A DNA stretch of 64,000 nt from Arenicola marina (Eukaryota > Annelida > Polychaeta > Arenicolidae): NCBI GenBank assembly GCA_964019135.1, contig CAXHSH010000416.1, forward strand, positions 1,153,201 through 1,217,200, read 5' to 3'. Below are positions 57,335 through 64,000 of this stretch, one piece after another. Position numbers and translations under genes: made by a program. The first letter of the stretch is position 1. Each line of letters starts with the position of its first letter. The notes below the pieces were generated by a model. The model was not told the DNA's origin, searched no databases, and worked only from the letters and a program-made list of their open reading frames with translations.

Positions 57335-57841
57335 CCCCACAGCTCCATGTAGCGCAACTGCCGCGCCGGTTTCGCCACTGACACTGGCAGCGAGTCCAGT
57401 ATCGCAACACACTTCTTCTGGTTGTCGGCCGCCAGCAAGATCCAGTGTCCGGACGAGCATATTGGCAGCAAAAGCCACTTGTGGCGGTCCACACGCAGCT
57501 ACAACACAGAAAGACCATTAATGACGTAGATTGAGATTCAAAACGAACATCAAATAGAAACAGGTTGGCTAAAAATCAAAAAAATTAAGAGGTCTTTTGT
57601 TGTATAATATTAAACATGGTAAAGAAGTATTACAAGGCCCGTTATGGAAGCGAATATAAGCTTATATATATATGTGCCAGCTCTAGTTGGTTACCTGTGG
57701 AAAGAGCCATCCGCCTAAGTCCCTGCCCCCAGTCAGGACATCGGCGAGAAAGCAGGGAAAGACAAATAGACTTCCAAGCTTCTCCGTGGCCAACTTGTTA
57801 AGATACGCATGTATCACATGGAACAAACAGATGTGTATTAC
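57335..57841 (-). pseudogene. Ulp1/SENP-type (C48) cysteine protease, two exons, partial
   Basis: Exon 57841-57695 (acceptor ttcttcaag, donor GTAACC) reads VIHAYLNKLATEKLGSLFVF and GGWLFPQ. Exon 57498-57335 (acceptor gtgttgtag, donor GTGAGC) reads RHKWLLLPICSSGHWILLAA and CVAILDSLPVSVAKPARQL. The order INxYL..., then W...P, then HW(I/L)L with the catalytic His, and DS with the catalytic Asp is that of Ulp1-family proteases, which cut SUMO-like tags in cells. The exon with the nucleophilic Cys was not found; only VPRQSN near 57195 recalls the start of that box. Upstream exons are replaced by a tandem array. Many invertebrate transposons (KDZ, Ginger, MULE groups) carry such domains, so it is probably a mobile-element remnant. 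Confidence 0.6.
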
Positions 57842-57939
57842 CTTGAAGAAGCATTGTAGAGATGTAACCCATGGGTATAGCTGTATGCGCTGTTGTAAAT
57901 TCCAGACCTTTATCAATATCTTAGTAACACACCATATTT

Positions 57940-60900
57940 CACTATTACACTTCTTAAAACACTCGGCACGAGCGATATAATACTCAAAACAGTCGGCTCT
58001 TGCGATATACCATATAAACACTCGGTGCTAGCAATATACAACACAAACAAACATGATTATTTTATTAACAAAAACACCCGGTTCTACTGACAAAGTACGT
58101 AAACACACCTGATTGTAGTATTACACTAACAAAAACATTCGGTTCTGGTGATATGCTACTGAAAACAACCTGTTTTAGCGATATACTATACAAAACCCCC
58201 GGGTGTAGCGACAAACTAAACAACACTCGGTTTTAGCGATATACCAGGGTAACACACAAAATTCCAGTATTACACTTATCAAAACGCTCGTTACGAGCGA
58301 TACACTACTAAAAAAATCGGCTCTTGCGATATACTATATAAAACACTCGGTTCCAACGATATACGACACAAATAAACATGATTTGATCATTTTATTAACC
58401 AAAACACTCAGTTCTAGCGACATAGTACGTAAACACACCCGATTCCAGCATTACACAACCAAAACACTCGGTTCCAGCGACATACTACTCAAATCACTCG
58501 GGTTTAGTTATATCCCACACAAAACACTCGGTTTTACTTATATCCCACACAAAATACTCGGTTTGACGGATATAATACACAACACGCTCGGTTGTATCAA
58601 GATGCTGTGCGAAACACTCGCTTTTAGCAATGTACTACCGTAACACACCATATTTCACTATTACACTTCTCAAAACACTCGGCACGAGCGATATAATACT
58701 CAAAACAGTCGGCTCTTGCGATATACCATATAAACACTCGGTCCTAGCAAAATAAAACACAAACAAACATGATTTGATCATTTTATTCACAAAAACACCC
58801 GGTTCTACTGACAAAGTACGTAAACACACCTGATTGTTGTATTACACTACCAAAAACATTCGGTTCTGGTGATATGCTACTGAAAACAGCCTGTTTTAGC
58901 GACATACTATACAAAACCCCCGGGTGTAGCGACAAACTACAGAACACTCGGCTTTAGCGATATACCAGGGTAACACACAAACTTCCAGTATTACACTTAT
59001 CAAAACGCTCGTTACGAGCGATACACTACTGAAAAAAGTCGGCTCTTGCGATATACTATATAAAACACTCGGTTTCAACGATATACAACACAAGCAAACA
59101 TGATTTGATCATTTTATTAACCAAAACACTCAGTTCTAGCGACATAGTACGTAAACACACCCGATTTCAGCATTATACAAACAAAACACTCGGTTCTAGC
59201 GATATACTACTCATAACACTTGGGTTTAGTTATATCCCACACACAACACTCGGTTTTAGTTATATCCCACACAAAACACTCAGTTTTACGGATATACTAC
59301 ACAACACGCTCGGTTGTATCGACATGCTGTACAAAAAGCTTGCTTTTAGCAATATACAACACTAACAGACCATCTTCCAGCATTACTCTTCCCGAAACAC
59401 TCGGTACGGCCGATATGCTACTCCAACCAGTCGACTCTTTGGATATGTTACCACCCACTTACCGCCCAAAGCACTCCGATCTAACGATATGCTACACGAA
59501 ACACCCGAGTTTAGTTATATCCCACACAAAACACTCGGTTTTAAGGACATAATGCACAACACGCTCGGTTCTATCAACATGCTGTACGAAACATTCGCTT
59601 TTAGCAATGTACTACAGAAACACACCATATTTCACTATTACACTTCTCAAAACACTCGGCACGAGCGATATAATACTCAAAACAGTCGGCTCTTGCGATA
59701 TGCCATATAAACACTCGGTACTAGCAATATACAACACAAACAAACATGATTTGATTATTTTATTAACAAAAACACCCGGTTCTACTGACAAAGTACGTAA
59801 ACACACCTGATTGTAGTATTACACTACCAAAAACATTCGGTTCTGGTGATATGCTACTGAAAACAACCTGTTTTAGCGATATACTATACAAAACCGCCGG
59901 GTGTAGCGACAAAGAACAGAACACTCGGTTTTAGCGATATACCAGGGTAACACGCAAAATTCCAGTATTGCACTTATCAAAACGCTCGTTACGAGCGATA
60001 CACTACTAAAAACTGTCGGCTCTTGCGATATACTATATAAAACACTCGGTTCCAACGATATACAACACAAACAAACATGATTTGATCATTTTATTAACCA
60101 AAACACTCAGTTCTACCGACATAGTACGTAAACACACCCGATTTCAGCATTATACAAACAAAACACTCGGTTCTAGCGATATACTAACCAAAACACTGGG
60201 GTTTAGTTATATCCCACACAAAACACTCGGTTCCAGCGACATACTACTCAAATCACTCGGGTTTAGTTATATCTCACACAAAACACTCGGTTTTACTTAT
60301 ATCCCACACAAAACACTCGGTTTTACAGATATAATACACAACACGCTCGGTTGTATCAACATGCTGTACGAAACACTCGCTTTTAGCAATGTACTACCGT
60401 AACACACCATATTTCACTATTACACTTCTCAAAACACTCGGCCCGAGCGATATAATACTCAAAACAGTCGGCTCTTGCGATATGCCATATAAACACTCGG
60501 TTCTAGCAAAATAAAACACAAACAAACATGATTTGATCATTTTATTAACAAAAACACCCGGTTGTACTGACAAAGTACGTAAACACACCTGATTGTAGTA
60601 TTACACTACCAAAAACATTTGGTTCTGGTGATATGCTACTGAAAACAACCTGTTTTAGCGACATACTATACAAAACCCCCGGGTGTAGCGACAAACTACA
60701 GAACACTCGGTTTTAGCGATATACCAGGGTAACACACAAAATTCCAGTATTACACTTATCAAAACGCTCGTAACGAGCGATGCACTACTAAAAACAGTCG
60801 GCTCTTGCGATATACTATATAGAACACTCGGTTCCAACGATATACAACACAAACAAACATGATTTGATCATTTTATTAACCAAAACACTCAGTTCTACCG

Positions 60901-61790
60901 ACATAGTACGTAAACACAACTGATTCCAGCATTACATAACCAAAACGCTCGGTTCTAGCGATATACTACTCAAGACACTCGGGTCTAGTTATATCCCACA
61001 CAAAACACTCTGTTTTAGTTATATCCCACACAAAACACTCGGTTTTACAGATATACTACACAACACGCCCGGTTGTATCCACATGCTGTACTAAACACTC
61101 GCTTTTAGCAATGTACTACCGTAACACACCATATGTCACTATTACACTTCTCAAAACACTCGGCACGAGCGATATAATACTCAAAACAGTCGACTCTTGC
61201 GATTAACCATATAAACACTCGGTTCTAGCAAAATAAAATACAAACAAACATGATTTGATCATTTTATTAACAAAAACACCCGGTTCTACTGACAAAGTAC
61301 GTAAACACACCTGATTGTAGTATTACACTACCAAAAATATTCGGTTCTGGTGACATGCTACTGAAAACAATCTGTTTTAGCGATATACTATACAAAACCC
61401 CCGGGTGTAGCGACAAACTACAGAACACCCGGTATTAGCGATATACCAGGGTAACACACAAAATTCCAGTATTACACTTATCAAAACGCTCGTTACGAGC
61501 GATACACTACTAAAAACAGTCGGCCCTTGCAATATACTATATAAAACACTCGGTTCCAACGATTTACAACACAAACAAACATGATTTGATCATTTTATTA
61601 ACCAAAGCACTCAGTTCTACCGACATAGTACGTAAACACATCCGATTCCAGCATTACACAACCAAAACACTCGGTTCTAGCGATATACTACTCAAAACAC
61701 TCGGGTTTAGTTATATCCCACACAAAACACTCGGTTTTAGTTATATCCCACACAAAACGCTCGGTTTTACGGATATACTACACAACACAA
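57940..61790. repeat. Higher-order tandem array of about 33-36 bp units
   Basis: Basic unit: AAAACACTCGGTTCTAGCGA + TATACTACTCA. Marker block CATGATTTGATCATTTTATT recurs at 58378, 58769, 59100, 59746, 60078, 60529, 60861, 61249 and 61580, showing higher-order blocks of about 720-980 bp whose length changes by whole basic units. Repeated open frames of about 65 codons on both strands arise from this periodicity and are not genes. CGTTACGAGCGA and GATATATC-like strings give local palindromes. Confidence 0.92.
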
Positions 61791-61799
61791 AAAATTATA

Positions 61800-63107
61800 T
61801 TTTACGTATATTGTATGTATGAAGTATTCGTTTGCCATCACGTGTTTATATATATATTTTTTTAAACTATCAAGTGTTACAGTAACACAATAAATTATGC
61901 ATGTATCATATATTATCAACTTTATGAAACATCCATTTATCTTATTGCAATACGTCTCGGTTTACTGTGTAAACCGTTATACACTTAAAACTATGCAACT
62001 AGTCTTGTAGAATGTCATGTTTCATAAAGTTAACAAGTTGTTGAATCAACAGATTGACGCGTGTTACGCGTGCGTGTATCGCGAATGTGAACTGAATTGA
62101 AAGACGTCATCAGGTTAACGAATTAGGAAGTGAGTATAAACACTGCCATGTATTTTTTAGTGAGTTGCATTTGCGGTAAAAGAACTTCGCTATTGAAATA
62201 GCGTTAGCAACAGGCAAGTACTAATTCCACACAATCATGACAAGTTCTTAAATTTTATTTAGTTAATAATACATTTCCTCTGTCTATGTGGTGACAAAAT
62301 ATCTGCAATGAAGTAGAAGAGAAGTAATTAGACATAAAAAATAGCGAAGCCAACGTGATGTATGTGCGGATTTAATGAATTGAATTCACCGGTATAATCA
62401 GATACATTCAAAACTACGGTGCTTAGAGAAGTATTGAATAGACTCATGACTACCAAGAGTTTATCAAATGAATAACATTTGGAACATAACACAATATATG
62501 GATAATATAAACCTAATACTTTTGATTACAAGAAAACTCACACGAGTAATCTGCGAAATCATTATGGATAATATCAACCTAATACTTTTGATTACAATAA
62601 AACTCACGCGAGTATTCTGAGAGAACATGTTGTAAACGGAATAAATCATCAGTTTGTAACCATACAAAGAGATGAATGAAACATATCATTTACTTTATCT
62701 CGTAACATGCATTCTAAACTTAGAAAGAGGATCGTATTAAGTAGTTGTCATATCAAACACTAACATAAACATAACGAATGAGTTATCTGTCTTTTTTCGT
62801 ATATCTTGGTGCAATGTATGACGTATCTAACTCGTGTTTTCTCTCTGCGTAGAAGGTATGTCAAAACTCGGAGTATGTATCCTCTTTTTTTTATACATCA
62901 AGAAGTTAAACAGACAGAATAGAATTCTCTTGAGTTGTGATGTCAAGGAAAATGGATCAGTATTCAGTTTGGTTTTATTACACATATCCCAAAACAGTTT
63001 TCTTACTCTTACTCAATCAGATTATGTAGGAATGTATGGTAATGTAATTTTTAGAACCCTTAACTTTCTACATGAATTGATACTTCTAGTATCTAATTAA
63101 TCTTACC
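61800..63107. other. AT-rich 3' region next to the membrane-protein gene
   Basis: No gene. Two copies of a roughly 70-bp segment (TGGATAATATNAACCTAATACTTTTGATTACAA, AAACTCAC.CGAGTA) lie at 62495-62560 and 62562-62625. Part of this stretch is likely the 3' untranslated region of the minus-strand gene. Confidence 0.45.
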
Positions 63108-64000
63108 TTAAGCTATCCTGAGAGAAACTTCAGGGTCCACTCGTCTCCTGCGAGAATGTAACAATATATTTAGATGATTTATAACATTTAGGTTTCATCT
63201 ACATGAAACGTATGCCTACTTTATTTTATTTTTAAACTAATAACATTTATACTGAGTTTACCTCATTTTACTTACCACTCTCTTCCCTCTGGCGCCATGG
63301 TAGTCATCTCAATCTCTCTGTAATAAAGAAATAAATGTATTATTCAGTCTATCAATAACCAGTGGATCTTGCTAATATTATGTAATATATATTTATATAT
63401 TGAAAGATTTGATTATGAAACATCACACTTACTCCACAAGCCTTCGCTGTTGCCGACATCTCACGGCAAGGCCAACCGACATCCCCACGACCGCAATCAC
63501 TCCCACAACAACCAACCAGACCCACCAGTTGTGAGTCCAGTCGAAGGCTGGGGTGGGCACTGCTGGATTAATCGTCCAGGTGGGCACTGCTGGATTATCA
63601 CTGCAATATATATATATATATAGTCTCTCATAAAAAGAAACTTTAAATGTACATCTACGAGATATGTATAAAACATTATTATTTTCCCTCTATGAATCTG
63701 CGATAAGAAATACCCACTACATTCAATAAATAACTATTAAACAAGTTAATGTTTATATTTTCGCTCTATTCTATCTAGAGTCTTCTTATGTCATTCGGTA
63801 AGCCATTCCACAATAAAAAATAATTGTAACGTCTAAAGGTATCAGTTAACCCTATATCATTATCTTCCGTCGTGTTTGTCTTTCTTTTCCCCTAAATAAT
63901 TTATACTAAGTTTTTACCAGACAAGAGATGTGAACATCTCTGGGGGGTTCTCCACACACACCCACAATGTCCTACCCTCACCCAAGAGGTTTGCATCTTC
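63108..64000 (-). CDS. C-terminal exons of a single-pass membrane protein (partial, runs off the right edge)
   Basis: Minus-strand exons: 64000-63918 (open at the edge), 63600-63433, 63317-63276 and 63108-63147 with the stop. All junctions have GT/AG borders and the same phase (2), with perfect or near-perfect donors. The extracellular part ends PPEMFTSLVCDNPAVPTW, with a short AVPT duplication. Then NWWVWLVVVGVIAVVGMSVG is a transmembrane helix, followed by a basic stop-transfer sequence (RCRQQRR) and a 32-residue acidic/basic tail ending PEVSLRIA. This is the tail of a type I receptor or adhesion protein. The ectodomain lies outside the window; the last visible exon (LWVCVENPPEMF) could belong to an Ig-like fold, but that is a guess. 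Confidence 0.75.

Noticed and set aside
58383..61822. Repeated 64-86 codon frames on both strands (for example MCCISLEPSVLYSI)
   Set aside because: Same frame recurs once per higher-order block of the tandem array; periodic by-product.

Overview
This window looks like nuclear DNA of a marine invertebrate animal. I see no bacterial operons. There are many spliced exons with GT/AG borders, long AT-rich introns, minisatellites and microsatellites, and a dense load of several classes of animal transposable element. I cannot name the species; the mix (rve-type DNA transposon with a HECT ligase, PIF/Harbinger, Ty3/gypsy, APE-type LINEs, tRNA-derived SINEs, foldback MULE-like elements) fits molluscs, amphioxus and similar genomes. 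Almost everything readable belongs to mobile elements or tandem arrays. The only convincing ordinary host gene is a single-pass membrane protein on the minus strand at the right edge.

Layout. 1-450: 3' end of a LINE. 450-1110: cluster of nested hairpins with unrelated stem sequences. 2602-3323: possible two-exon 3' end of a small gene. 3390-4800 and 4838-5270: two minisatellites (about 24-36 bp and 73 bp units). 5564-5775: perfect 28-bp inverted repeat joined to a gag fragment. 5940-7580: LTR-like DNA. 7924-23048: a complete, about 15.1-kb cut-and-paste transposon with repeat-built terminal inverted repeats and a 5-6 bp target duplication. It carries an intact four-exon DDE transposase (8396-13310, plus) and a convergent, multi-exon HECT ubiquitin-ligase gene (20635-13694, minus). 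25020-27670: degenerate LINE. 27930-31250: deleted Ty3/gypsy element with an LTR-like flank. 32164-40941: a PIF/Harbinger element with its transposase (one frameshift) and a convergent Myb/SANT-like gene. It abuts the left end of a second Harbinger copy that runs into a 42-bp minisatellite (41205-42750). 44272-44489: a MITE with a 5-bp target duplication. 44860-45138: a cysteine-rich exon. 45650-47200: a 178-bp satellite ending in an inverted unit. 49855-53520: a nearly intact LINE. 53890-55090: a decayed Myb/SANT-like exon split by a 729-bp foldback element with a 9-bp target duplication. 57335-57841: two exons of a Ulp1/C48-type protease. 57940-61790: a higher-order tandem array. 63108-64000: 3' exons of the membrane-protein gene.

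How the parts relate. In both large DNA transposons a nuclease on the plus strand faces a second protein on the minus strand, tail to tail. In Harbinger the partner is the familiar Myb-like DNA-binding protein. In the 15-kb element it is a HECT-type E3 ligase with the catalytic cysteine motif kept, which is the most interesting system here. Exon chains were assembled by eye from splice consensus and reading-frame phase and need transcript support.
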